In this document: piece after piece, positions 1-8,302 of the stretch
How the letters are laid out: each line of letters opens with the position of its first letter
How positions within the stretch are numbered: position 1 is the stretch's first letter
Assembly (NCBI RefSeq): GCF_023228785.1
Contig: NZ_JALOAN010000006.1
Location: 1 to 64,000 of the forward strand
DNA length: 64,000 bases
Source of the DNA: Sulfurimonas sp.
Lineage (GTDB): Bacteria; Campylobacterota; Campylobacteria; Campylobacterales; Sulfurimonadaceae
Direction of reading: 5' to 3'
Program-made: the position numbers and the translations under genes
Notes under the pieces: model-generated
Seen by the model: the letters and a program-made list of their open reading frames with translations, nothing else
Database searches by the model: none
What the model was told of the DNA's origin: nothing

Positions 1-2144
1 GAATGGACGCTTCAACCATTATAAAAGATAGACTCAATATTGTTATATCAAATATATTACTTGGTGTTCTTCTTATTACACTTCTAACGGCTGTTTTAAT
101 CAATATAAGAATTGCCCTTGTAATTGCGTTGGGTATTCCTACCTCTTTTGTTATGGGTGCTATATATTTTTATCTCACAGGACACAGCATCAACATCAAT
201 TCACTTATCGGTGTTTTAATCGCTATAGGTATTATTGTTGATGATGCCATTGTTGTGAGTGAAAATATTCAGCAATATATTGAAAAAGGCTATAGCGCAA
301 AGGATGCAGCATATCTAGGAACAAAAGAGGTCGCAAAACCTGTTATGATAGCCTCTTTAACTACTATATTTTCATTTATTCCTCTTTTGATGATAAGCGG
401 AAAATTGGGAGAGATAGTAGAACTTATACCCATCGCTTTTAGCGCACTTGTTATTGCTTCACTTATAGAGTCTTTTATCTTTTTACCACTACATGCTACA
501 CATATTTTAGGTTCAAATTCAAAAGCTCGCTCGTGGGATAGAGTAAACCTACTCTATCAAAAAGCCTTAAGTTTTCTTCTTAAGCATCAAAAAAGTTTTT
601 TGTTGACATTTCTTATTATTGTGCCTCTTTTAACTTTTTACGGAGTGCAAAAATCAAAATTTCAAATGTTTCAGCCCTTTGATGATTCCTCTATAAACAT
701 TACATTTAAAGCAGATCCAACAACTTCACTTGAAGAGTCTTTAAATATTGTGCAAACCTTAGAAAAAGAGATATTAAAAGAGCATAAGAGATTTTTCACA
801 AAGCATGTTAGCTCTACGGCTGGATATAGAAGAAGTGCTACTGGCACAACTGAAATCTATCCATATGTTGGCTATATCTCTTTAGAGTTGCATAAAATGA
901 AACCTGAAAATTTTGTAGATAAATACATCACACCCTATCTTAGTTTCTATTATGATGATAAAGATAGGATTAGAGATATCTCTTCTCAAAAAATATCAAA
1001 GGATCTAAGAGTTTGGCTAAAAGAGCAGAAGTATGAAGAAAAATTTCATCTAAATAGCCTTATGGTAGTGGAAAACAAAATGGGAAATACAAAAGCGGAT
1101 ATTCGCATCGGTGTTATTAGTGACGATTATCAAAAAGCGATGAGTGCTGTTAGAACTATTGAAGATAGATTTAGCGAAATAGAAGGTATAGAGTATTTTG
1201 GTAACAACATAAAAGTTGGTACAGATGAGCTTAAACTTAAACTAAACAGCTACGGCGAAGAGCTAGGAATAACCGAAAAAGTTCTAGGTAACTACATCTC
1301 AAAGCTCTATCTCTCACTTAAAATTGCCACCATCTATGATGGACGTGAGCTTTTAGATGTAAAGATAAAATCACTCAACTTTAAAGATGATCTAGAGAGT
1401 TTTAAAAGATTAGAAATTCCTCTACAAAACAACACCTATGTAAAGCTTGAGGATATTTGTGAATTTGAAAAAGTAGCTGCTCTAGAGATGTTAGTCAAAG
1501 ATGATGGGCATACTAGCTTCTATGTTTTTGCAAATGTTGATCCTTTTAAAACAACAGCGACAGAGGTTTTACAAAAAATAGAACCAACAATTAACAAATT
1601 AAAAGAAGAGGGGTTGGAATTGAAGCTTAAAGGCGAAGCAGAACAGAAAAAGAGTATGCAATCGGAGATGATATTAGCATCTATTGTTGCTATGGTTTTA
1701 ATCTTTATCTCTATTTTGTATCTTTTTAACTCCATAAGAGAGACTCTAATAGTAATGTCAGTCATTCCTTTCTCTCTACTTGGTGTATATATAGGTCACT
1801 TTATTATGGGATTCAACATCTCTCTACCTTCTCTCATAGGTGCGCTAGGACTAGCAGGAGTTATCGTAAATGACGGCATCTTGATGATGTCAACTATAAA
1901 AACAGCTACACACAAAGATGATATTTTTGCTCTTGCGGCAAGAAGATTTAGACCCATTGTGCTTACTTCTGTTACCACTATCATTGGGCTTTCATCACTC
2001 ATATTTTTTGCAACGGCTCAAGCCGTAACATTTCAACCTTTAGCTATTGCTATTGGCTTTGGGCTTTTGTGGGGGACTATACTAAACCTCTTTTATCTGC
2101 CAACAATATACAACTTTTTACATAGATTTAGGAGAGAAAAATGA
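1..2144 (+). CDS. RND-family efflux transporter permease, C-terminal part (cut by window start)
   Basis: This is an inner-membrane RND (AcrB/HAE1-type) proton antiporter that would work with a periplasmic adaptor and an outer-membrane channel. The visible 713 residues begin near transmembrane helix 2-3, whereas full-length pumps have about 1,000-1,050, so the true start lies left of the window and the ATG at position 3 is internal. The TM4 proton-relay motif GIIVDDAIVV has both aspartates. A large periplasmic domain follows, then a second block of helices with the TM10-11 motif GVIVNDGILM. The stop overlaps the tonB start by four bases (ATGA), indicating translational coupling. The substrate cannot be deduced. 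Family assignment is secure. Confidence 0.9.
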   Translation, partial: MDASTIIKDRLNIVISNILLGVLLITLLTAVLINIRIALVIALGIPTSFVMGAIYFYLTGHSININSLIGVLIAIGIIVDDAIVVSENIQQYIEKGYSAKDAAYLGTKEVAKPVMIASLTTIFSFIPLLMISGKLGEIVELIPIAFSALVIASLIESFIFLPLHATHILGSNSKARSWDRVNLLYQKALSFLLKHQKSFLLTFLIIVPLLTFYGVQKSKFQMFQPFDDSSINITFKADPTTSLEESLNIVQTLEKEILKEHKRFFTKHVSSTAGYRRSATGTTEIYPYVGYISLELHKMKPENFVDKYITPYLSFYYDDKDRIRDISSQKISKDLRVWLKEQKYEEKFHLNSLMVVENKMGNTKADIRIGVISDDYQKAMSAVRTIEDRFSEIEGIEYFGNNIKVGTDELKLKLNSYGEELGITEKVLGNYISKLYLSLKIATIYDGRELLDVKIKSLNFKDDLESFKRLEIPLQNNTYVKLEDICEFEKVAALEMLVKDDGHTSFYVFANVDPFKTTATEVLQKIEPTINKLKEEGLELKLKGEAEQKKSMQSEMILASIVAMVLIFISILYLFNSIRETLIVMSVIPFSLLGVYIGHFIMGFNISLPSLIGALGLAGVIVNDGILMMSTIKTATHKDDIFALAARRFRPIVLTSVTTIIGLSSLIFFATAQAVTFQPLAIAIGFGLLWGTILNLFYLPTIYNFLHRFRREK

Positions 2145-2860
2145 ACAGATATGTATCATCATTTATAATAAGTGCTATTTCTTATTTGCTTATTGTAATT
2201 ACAATTATATATATAATAAATGTCGAAACAACCTTGAGTATAGATGCTAAAGTAGAAGATGTCAGAAAAGTTTGTTTTACAGTAGTTACTCAAACTAAGC
2301 CTCAAAAACCAAAGCAAGAAAAAAAGATCACACCGAAGCCAAAACCTAAGCCAAAACCTAAGCCAAAACCTAAGCCAAAACCTAAGCCAATTCCTCAGCC
2401 AACAAAAGAGCCAATTATTGAAGAAAAAGTTGAAGATGAACCAGTTGTAGAAGAGGAAGTTGTAGAAGAAATAGTCGAAGAAATTCAAGAACAAAGAGAA
2501 GAGATTGTTCAAGAGCCAACAATTAAAGAAGATATTTTAGTAAAAGAGCAAAATGAAATAAATCAAGATCTTCTCTTAGCAAAACAAAATAAATTTATAA
2601 ACGATTTGATAAAAAGAATAAATGAGAATAAATCATATCCAAATATGGCTAGAAGAAGAGGTATAGAAGGTCTTGTGGATGTGAAGTTTAAAATACTCTC
2701 AGATGGCAATGTAAAAGAGATGCAAATAGTATCTGGAAGAAGTGTTTTTCAAAAATCAGCTTTAGAAGCAATTAGTAAAAGTTTTCCTGTTACTCTTGAA
2801 GAATCACTATTTAACTTCCCAAAAGAATTTAGAGTAAAACTCTCATATACTTTGAAATAG
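2141..2860 (+). CDS. tonB: TonB family energy-transducing protein
   Basis: TonB carries proton-motive-force energy from an ExbB-ExbD complex to outer-membrane TonB-dependent transporters. The 239-residue protein has one N-terminal membrane anchor (about residues 8-28), a Lys-Pro rich rigid segment (about 62-88) coded by a 12-base tandem repeat, an acidic glutamate/valine-rich linker (about 90-130), and a C-terminal TonB domain (about 155-239) with YPNMARRRGIEG and a following VKFKILSDG strand. It is coupled to the RND gene by an ATGA overlap, and no exbB, exbD or receptor gene lies alongside, so it may serve partners encoded elsewhere. The pairing with an RND pump is unusual and its meaning is unknown. 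Confidence 0.85.
   Translation: MNRYVSSFIISAISYLLIVITIIYIINVETTLSIDAKVEDVRKVCFTVVTQTKPQKPKQEKKITPKPKPKPKPKPKPKPKPKPIPQPTKEPIIEEKVEDEPVVEEEVVEEIVEEIQEQREEIVQEPTIKEDILVKEQNEINQDLLLAKQNKFINDLIKRINENKSYPNMARRRGIEGLVDVKFKILSDGNVKEMQIVSGRSVFQKSALEAISKSFPVTLEESLFNFPKEFRVKLSYTLK
2336..2395 (+). repeat. 12-bp coding tandem repeat (KPKP-coding) in tonB
   Basis: Four perfect copies of AAGCCAAAACCT run from 2336 to 2383, followed by one degenerate copy to 2395. They code for the Lys-Pro stretch of TonB. A perfect repeat in a multiple of three lets copy number vary without a frameshift, changing only the length of the periplasm-spanning segment. Confidence 0.9.
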
Positions 2861-2902
2861 TTTTAAATGTTAAGTCTAACTATGCAACCTTTTTTGGGTT
2901 GG

Positions 2903-4096
2903 TTAATAAACCTCTAAAACCTCTCCAAAGAGTTCTTCTTTGTTGTATAGTGATTGCTCGTTTTCTAGGATTTTTGAGTTATTTACACAAAAAAGCATAG
3001 CGTTTGCCTTGCTCCCTACTTTTATCTCTCCAGCATCAAAACCTATGGTAGATGCAGGGTTTTTACAGGCTATTTGTATGAGTTCTGACATCGTTATAAG
3101 TTCACTCTTTACAAGCTTTGTATAGTAAATGCTCATCGCATCGCTTAGTGTTTCACAGCCATAAGCTGCGTCATAAAAAGCAACCTCTTTGTTGATGGGT
3201 GAACTTGGTTGATGAAGAGTTGTTAAAACATCTATCTCTTTGTTTTTAAGTGCTTCAATGAGTAGTTCAACATCACCTTTTGATGATAGTGGCGGATCTA
3301 GTTTTGCAGTGGTGTTAAAGTCCTCACAAGCTTCATCTGAGTGAGTTAAATGGTTTATGGAAACCTCACATTTCACATCCACTCCATCTTTTTTCGCTTT
3401 TGTTATAAGAAAAATAGAGCGAGGAGATGCTATGGATTTAAAGAGGATTTTTATCTTAAAGTGTCTTGCGATTTCTATCATTCTTGAGACATGCAAAACT
3501 TCACTCAAATCTGGGATGCCAGCAAGACCTAACTTTGAGCTAACATCACCATCAAGCATAACTCCACTCTTTATAAGAGAGTTATCCTCCGCTTTACAAA
3601 AAATAGTTTTATTATACATTTGAGCATACTGGGCTATTTTTATAGCCACATCATTTTTTGCTATGGTACTCATATATGGAGTTATCGCTCCACTTTTTAA
3701 AAGTATGGCGATATTACTTAGCGTGCTATCCTCTTTTAGAGAATTTAACATAAGCTCAACTTTTGCACCCTCTAGATCGTGAAGCCCATTTTGTGCAAAT
3801 TCTAAGACTATTTCATTATCAATAGCTGGAGTACTATCCGCATTTACAACAACAACTCCAACTCCACCGCGGTGTGCTTCTTTTGATATCTTTTTTATGT
3901 TTTTAGAGTTTAAGATTGAGTCTTGTAGTCTTATATTTGTATCTACTAAAAGAGGTAAAAAGTATGCACCTTTAGCATCTCTTACATCTTTACAACTAAG
4001 ACTATCTGCTATCTCCGTTATCACGCCATCTTCTATGCGAATATCAGCCTTGTACTCGCCATTTATATCACAAACAGTAGCATTTGATATTACCAT
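2903..4096 (-). CDS. Dihydroorotase-like protein lacking zinc ligands (pseudo-dihydroorotase)
   Basis: The 397-residue protein has the amidohydrolase layout of type I dihydroorotases: a small N-terminal beta domain, a central barrel and the C-terminal GEIKVGSKANAMLF strand typical of these enzymes. The catalytic signatures are gone. Where active enzymes have the DxHxH zinc motif this protein has VDTNIR, and where they have TDHAPH it has TTLHQP; the CEVSINHL segment keeps only part of the usual EVTPHHL. It is therefore probably inactive as a hydrolase. Non-catalytic homologues are known to bind and stabilise aspartate transcarbamoylase in some bacteria, which is the likeliest role; no pyrB is visible here. 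It follows the Crp/Fnr gene by 12 bases on the same strand. Confidence 0.75.
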   Translation of the reverse strand: MVISNATVCDINGEYKADIRIEDGVITEIADSLSCKDVRDAKGAYFLPLLVDTNIRLQDSILNSKNIKKISKEAHRGGVGVVVVNADSTPAIDNEIVLEFAQNGLHDLEGAKVELMLNSLKEDSTLSNIAILLKSGAITPYMSTIAKNDVAIKIAQYAQMYNKTIFCKAEDNSLIKSGVMLDGDVSSKLGLAGIPDLSEVLHVSRMIEIARHFKIKILFKSIASPRSIFLITKAKKDGVDVKCEVSINHLTHSDEACEDFNTTAKLDPPLSSKGDVELLIEALKNKEIDVLTTLHQPSSPINKEVAFYDAAYGCETLSDAMSIYYTKLVKSELITMSELIQIACKNPASTIGFDAGEIKVGSKANAMLFCVNNSKILENEQSLYNKEELFGEVLEVY

Positions 4097-4108
4097 GCTA
4101 ATCTATCC

Positions 4109-4741
4109 TTATTCAAAATATTCTAAAAGTGCTTCTCTATCTATTGTTTTGGCTTTCATATCTATAATACCATTGTCTTTAAACGACTTTAATATCCTTG
4201 AGAGTGTCTCAGGTGACACACTTAAAATCTCTGCAATTAGTATATTTTTAGTTTGAAAGAAGTCCTCAGAGTGGTTGTACATATACTTTGCAACTCTCTC
4301 TTTAGAATCAAGAACTAAGTTTGTTGAGATGATAACCTCAAGGTTTTTGATCTTTTTTATCAAAGATGTTTGGATGATATAAGAGAGCTCAGGGTTTGAG
4401 TAGATTATGTCTTTGAGTCCTGTAAAGTCTATCTTTAAAACTTCAACATCACTGTAAGCCTTAGCAGTAGCAGGATATGGCATCTTCTCAAAGTTAGCAA
4501 CCTCTCCTATAAGTTCATTTTCATGAAAATATTTTAAAACTATCTCTTTATGACTCGACGAAGTTTTATATAATTTTATAATTCCCTTAGCTAAAAGATA
4601 GAGATATTTAGAGTCATCTCCCTCGTAAAAAACAATATTGTCCTTAGCTATAGTGTGCTGTGTCGTTAATTTTTCAATCTTAGAGATTGTGTCTTCATCC
4701 AAGTCTTTAAACATATCTATGTTTTGTAGTGTTAACTTCAT
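4109..4741 (-). CDS. Crp/Fnr family transcriptional regulator
   Basis: The 210-residue protein has an N-terminal cyclic-nucleotide-binding-like beta-roll (about residues 10-120), a dimerisation helix and a C-terminal winged helix (about 150-205) whose recognition region reads SVSPETLSRILKSFKDNG. No cysteine cluster is present, so it is not an Fe-S FNR; haem- or NO-sensing DNR/NnrR-type and other Crp-like regulators of this size are possible. Its start overlaps the stop of the upstream NosL lipoprotein gene by four bases, tying it to the NosL/ABC cluster, which it may control. An FNR-type palindrome at 18574-18587 is the kind of site this family binds. Confidence 0.85.
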   Translation of the reverse strand: MKLTLQNIDMFKDLDEDTISKIEKLTTQHTIAKDNIVFYEGDDSKYLYLLAKGIIKLYKTSSSHKEIVLKYFHENELIGEVANFEKMPYPATAKAYSDVEVLKIDFTGLKDIIYSNPELSYIIQTSLIKKIKNLEVIISTNLVLDSKERVAKYMYNHSEDFFQTKNILIAEILSVSPETLSRILKSFKDNGIIDMKAKTIDREALLEYFE

Positions 4742-5184
4742 TGGCCTATCTTCTTTACTCTTTTTACAACTTCGTCATAAGAGATAATCTCTTCGCCTTC
4801 TTTTATCACTTCTTTAGTTTTATGTGCTGAAAATCCATAAGCCATAGGTGTGACATTGTTTGTATCATAAAATGCCACTCTTGCATCTATAAACTCACCA
4901 GTATCAACATCTGTTATCCAGACTATTGCTTTGTCTTGCCAGCCTAAACCTTCTTCTTCAAACCAAAGAACCATACATCCTATGTCATCAAACATATATG
5001 TCTTTTGAGTGTCAGGATTTTTCACTTGTACAGTGTTTTTTCTATCACTTACTACCATGACACATCTACTACACATATCTCTATCCCAGTGGACTTTAGA
5101 AGCACCTTTTTGTGTTTCTTTTTCACAGGCTATAAAAGAGAGACTTATAGCAAGCAGTAGTACAACCTTTAGATATTTCATCAT
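4738..5184 (-). CDS. nosL: NosL family copper-binding lipoprotein
   Basis: NosL proteins are membrane-anchored periplasmic Cu(I) chaperones best known from nitrous oxide reductase assembly. The predicted 148-residue protein has a lipoprotein signal with the lipobox cysteine at about residue 20, a CSRCVM metal-binding motif near residues 38-43, the family block FDDIGCMVLWF and the late motif MAYGFSAHK. The start chosen is the ATG at 5184, one base into the upstream stop (TGATG); a TTG at 5193 would add three residues before MMKYL and seems less likely. It is the last accessory gene before the regulator. No nosZ, nosD or nosFY gene is in the window, so its client is unknown. Confidence 0.88.
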   Translation of the reverse strand: MMKYLKVVLLLAISLSFIACEKETQKGASKVHWDRDMCSRCVMVVSDRKNTVQVKNPDTQKTYMFDDIGCMVLWFEEEGLGWQDKAIVWITDVDTGEFIDARVAFYDTNNVTPMAYGFSAHKTKEVIKEGEEIISYDEVVKRVKKIGQ

Positions 5185-6143
5185 CAAAGCCAAACTCCAT
5201 TTCTTATAAAATATATCATCACAAATGATGTTAGCAATATAACATAAAGAGAATTAAATATCAGAGACATTTTATAGCTTTTTAGTTTGTCCTCCTTTTT
5301 AGACTCAACAAAACCAACAACAAGTCCATAAAATGTTCCTAAAAATAGAAGTGTATAGATAAGATAACCTACAAAGTAGTAATCACTTTGTAAAAAGCAA
5401 AATGGGCAGTGATGAGATGGAAGTTCGTATATGTAAGTCCCAAAAAAGACTATGAGCGTAATTAAAGATATTGGTACAAAAAGAGCATTACTTATGGCAA
5501 AAAGGTACTTGTTTTTTAAAAAGTAAAACACAACTATAAGTAAAAATATTCCATAAAACATATAAAGAAGAAGAGAAGTGTCAAGTGCAAATATACTAGA
5601 TATTGCCGAAGTTGAAGTGCTAGAATAAAGTGTACCACAACAACTAACCATCTTATCTATTTCAATAGATCCAAACATAACTCCCTCAATAACTAACTCA
5701 GCCATAAATAGAAAAAAAGCTATTATAAAAAAAGCAAATTTTTGTTTTAAGAAAGGTTGCTTTTCATGTTTGACATCTTCATTATGAAGAGCAATCCAGT
5801 AAGCAAATATGTAGAGATTTATGATCTTTAAAACAAAAAGAGCAGTCCCTGTGTCTGTAGCATCTACAACTCCAGCCCCGCACATCGCCCCTGTTAGGAC
5901 ATTTGAGATCTTATCAAGCGTAAAGACAAAAAATAGAAATAGAGGAACTTTTATGATAAAAATAAATTTAATGATAGTCGCTGCTAAGTAGCTCTGTTTT
6001 TCTAAGCGATACTGAGCTTTACTAGTAGAGCTTAGATCCCAGTTTAGGTAGATCTTAACACTCAAGTAAAAAGCGATGATCCCAAAAAAAGCAAAGATAG
6101 TGTTTAATATAAAAATGGCTAAAACTTCAGGAGTTAGTATCAA
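5184..6143 (-). CDS. Polytopic membrane protein with Cys motifs (CGAG, SCCG, HHCPFC)
   Basis: The 319-residue protein has about eight predicted transmembrane segments. Cysteine motifs lie near predicted membrane borders: MCGAG at about residue 90, SCCGT at about 168, and HHCPFC at about 246 followed by a DYYFVGYLIYT helix. Paired cysteines plus histidines suggest metal binding or thiol-disulfide exchange, though no DsbB/VKOR signature can be claimed. It lies between the ABC ATPase gene (four-base overlap) and the NosL lipoprotein gene (one-base overlap), so its product probably works with them. It is not NosY, which has a different length and lacks these motifs. I do not recognise a characterised family. 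Confidence 0.6.
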   Translation of the reverse strand: MILTPEVLAIFILNTIFAFFGIIAFYLSVKIYLNWDLSSTSKAQYRLEKQSYLAATIIKFIFIIKVPLFLFFVFTLDKISNVLTGAMCGAGVVDATDTGTALFVLKIINLYIFAYWIALHNEDVKHEKQPFLKQKFAFFIIAFFLFMAELVIEGVMFGSIEIDKMVSCCGTLYSSTSTSAISSIFALDTSLLLYMFYGIFLLIVVFYFLKNKYLFAISNALFVPISLITLIVFFGTYIYELPSHHCPFCFLQSDYYFVGYLIYTLLFLGTFYGLVVGFVESKKEDKLKSYKMSLIFNSLYVILLTSFVMIYFIRNGVWL

Positions 6144-6808
6144 ATGATAGCTCCATTGTGCATCTCAATCTCTCTATCTACAATATCAAGACCAAAAAAG
6201 AGTGGATCATGTGTAGCTATAACTATGGTTTTGTTTAATTTTTTTAATTCTTTTAACATCTCTATAAAGTGCAAAGATAATTTCTCATCTAAATTTGCTG
6301 TTGGCTCATCTGCTATGATGATTTTAGGCTCGTTTACATTTGCTCTAGCAATTGCGACACGTTGTTGCTCTCCACCTGAGAGGTTCTTTATGATGGCATC
6401 TTTTTTATGAGAGATCTTAAACATCTCCATGACTCTAGTTAGTTTTTCATCTGCATCATCTGGATCTGGGTTTAGTGGAACTAGAGGAAGTAAAATGTTC
6501 TCTTTTACACTAAGCGTAGTTATAAGGTTGTACTTTTGAAAAACAAAACCAATATTGTCTCGTCTATATTCAGATGCAAAGTTGTCGGGGAGTTTTGAGA
6601 TCTGCTTAGTATCTACTATAACTTCGCCCGTTGTAGGTTTACTAAGTGCTGCGATAAGTGAGAGCACACTACTCTTTCCACTTCCACTAGCACCACGAAG
6701 CACTACAAGTTCGCCCTCACCTATTTTCATGCTCACATCATTTAGTGCCACAACTATATTGTTTTTATTTATCTCATAGCTTTTAGTAACATTTTTAAGT
6801 TCTATCAT
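6140..6808 (-). CDS. ABC transporter ATP-binding protein (MacB/LolD type)
   Basis: The cytoplasmic ATPase of an ABC system has every expected motif: Walker A GASGSGKSS, Q-loop VFQKYNL, signature LSGGEQQRVAIARA, Walker B IIIADEPTANLD and switch histidine in ATHD. The insert and signature resemble the LolD/MacB/FtsE group. The reading frame is open to 6847, but the ATG at 6808 overlaps the permease stop by four bases and gives the standard MIELKNVTK start, so 222 residues are assigned. It pairs with the FtsX-like permease just upstream. Such systems transmit force across the membrane to periplasmic partners rather than import small solutes. Confidence 0.92.
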   Translation of the reverse strand: MIELKNVTKSYEINKNNIVVALNDVSMKIGEGELVVLRGASGSGKSSVLSLIAALSKPTTGEVIVDTKQISKLPDNFASEYRRDNIGFVFQKYNLITTLSVKENILLPLVPLNPDPDDADEKLTRVMEMFKISHKKDAIIKNLSGGEQQRVAIARANVNEPKIIIADEPTANLDEKLSLHFIEMLKELKKLNKTIVIATHDPLFFGLDIVDREIEMHNGAII

Positions 6809-7989
6809 CTTATAACCTCGTCTGCATCTAGTGTAGAAATTTTCCACGATGGGATGATTGTCGCTGCTATATAGATAGGAACACTTAGAAAAAATACTAA
6901 AAAGAGAGTTTGAACATCAAAGATAAATGGAAGCTCAAAAGATGTTTTTAGTTGAGAATAACCTGTAAATATATTTTGTAAAAGTGGAGCTTGAAAGATA
7001 TAGACAAAACCAACTGCAAGTATAACACCTATCATATAAGAGAAAAAAGAGATGATAAATCCCTCGTAAAATTTTTCTTTTAAAACATCATCAACTCTCC
7101 AGCCTATTGCCTTTAATATACCTATTTCTCTCTTTTCTTCACTACTAAGTCCACTTGCCTTGTCATAAATGATGATAAAAAAAGTAAAAAGTGAGACCAC
7201 AAAAAGAGCTAAAAATATACCACTCTTATAGTCAAAAATATTTTGATACGAGATCTTAAGATCGTTTTTTGTAATGATTCTACTATCTGGAAATACCAGC
7301 TTTATCTTTGAAGCAATTGTTGCTACTTCATCAGGATTTGAGACCTTTACAACGATATCTGTCGCCATACTTTCTCTCATATCAAAGATCTCTCGAACAT
7401 CAGCTTTTGACATTACTATAATGTCATTTGATTCAAGTTGCGTGTCTCCATCAAAAACACCAACTAGATCTACTCTTTTTAGTGTTCCATCTGGCTTTAT
7501 AAAGTTAAAGTAGTCTTTGTAGTAGTTTTTCTGCATTGTATCTTTAACTCCGCGTCCAACTACCATAGAACTATCTTGCGTGTTCATTAACTCACTTGTC
7601 TCTACAACTCTTTGTAGTGACTCTTTATACTGCGCTTCAAACTCATCTACTCCAACTAAAGAGAAGTTCACACCAGCGTTTTCAAAGTAGTAGTAACCCC
7701 AAACACGAGCGACTGCATCTACAACTCCTGTAATAGCTAGTATCTCTTCTGTAGCATGAGTTTCTATATCGTAATGTCTTCCAGCCTTTATCTTTTGAAC
7801 TACTATCTCAGGAAGAGCATCAACAGTAGAGTTTAGTTCGTATTTTATGGAGTTTGTTATAAAAAATATACTTGTAAGTAAAAAGATTAAGAAGGTAAGT
7901 GTTGTTGCTATAAAAATATTTTTATATTTTTGTCTAAGTATTGCATTTATTGCATACTCTATGAGGTAGAAGTTAATTTTCTTTCGCAC
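6805..7989 (-). CDS. ABC transporter permease, FtsX/MacB family
   Basis: The protein has one N-terminal transmembrane segment (about residues 24-45), a large periplasmic MacB-type domain (about 46-255), and three C-terminal transmembrane segments containing the FtsX hallmark EKREIGILKAIGW, which is the ATPase-coupling helix. The frame is open to 8040, but that would overlap the upstream gene by 50 bases with a His/Thr-rich stretch; the GTG at 7989, two bases after the upstream TAA, gives MRKKINFYLIEYAIN and is preferred (394 residues). With the adjacent ATPase it forms a complete MacB-like half-transporter; no TolC or adaptor gene is next to it, but NosL-domain proteins are. Confidence 0.88.
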   Translation of the reverse strand: MRKKINFYLIEYAINAILRQKYKNIFIATTLTFLIFLLTSIFFITNSIKYELNSTVDALPEIVVQKIKAGRHYDIETHATEEILAITGVVDAVARVWGYYYFENAGVNFSLVGVDEFEAQYKESLQRVVETSELMNTQDSSMVVGRGVKDTMQKNYYKDYFNFIKPDGTLKRVDLVGVFDGDTQLESNDIIVMSKADVREIFDMRESMATDIVVKVSNPDEVATIASKIKLVFPDSRIITKNDLKISYQNIFDYKSGIFLALFVVSLFTFFIIIYDKASGLSSEEKREIGILKAIGWRVDDVLKEKFYEGFIISFFSYMIGVILAVGFVYIFQAPLLQNIFTGYSQLKTSFELPFIFDVQTLFLVFFLSVPIYIAATIIPSWKISTLDADEVIR

Positions 7990-7990
7990 T

Positions 7991-8302
7991 TTAATCTGCC
8001 TTTTGTTTGTGTGAGTGTGAATATGTGTATGTTGATACAAAGTACTCTCTTAAGCTTCCATCATCTTTATAAATACTAAAGAGATCACTCATGCTTCTGT
8101 GTCGCACAAATGTAGCCTCTGTAGATATTGCTAGATCTGGAAGAGCTATGATGCTGACAAACTCTTTTCTTTTTTCTAAACCCTCATTGTCAAGACTCTT
8201 TGCCGAGAAAATATAGAGAGTCTCTAAAGTGAAAAAAACTAAAAGAGCAAACAAAAAGAGCAAAAGTTTTGGTGTCTTTGGAGTATAAAGATTTTTACTC
8301 AT
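7991..8302 (-). CDS. Small single-pass membrane protein, function unknown
   Basis: This 103-residue protein has one hydrophobic helix near the N-terminus (about residues 13-33) followed by a soluble, probably periplasmic, domain ending in a short His-rich tail (HSHKQ). I do not recognise a family. It overlaps the stop of the double-NosL gene by eight bases and ends two bases before the permease start, so it belongs to the same operon. Its histidine tail and its position between a copper-type chaperone and an ABC permease fit an accessory subunit, but that is inference from context. Confidence 0.65.
   Translation of the reverse strand: MSKNLYTPKTPKLLLFLFALLVFFTLETLYIFSAKSLDNEGLEKRKEFVSIIALPDLAISTEATFVRHRSMSDLFSIYKDDGSLREYFVSTYTYSHSHKQKAD

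Noticed and set aside
3..2144. Complete RND gene starting at the ATG at position 3
   Set aside because: The translated start lies inside the first membrane domain; the gene clearly begins before the window.
2159..2512. 117-codon minus-strand ORF rich in FWLR repeats
   Set aside because: It is the antisense of tonB; the repeats mirror the Lys-Pro coding repeat.
7990..8040. N-terminal His/Thr-rich extension of the ABC permease (HTHIHTHT) as a metal-binding tail
   Set aside because: It is the alternative frame of the end of the upstream small membrane protein gene; the GTG at 7989 gives a normal permease start.
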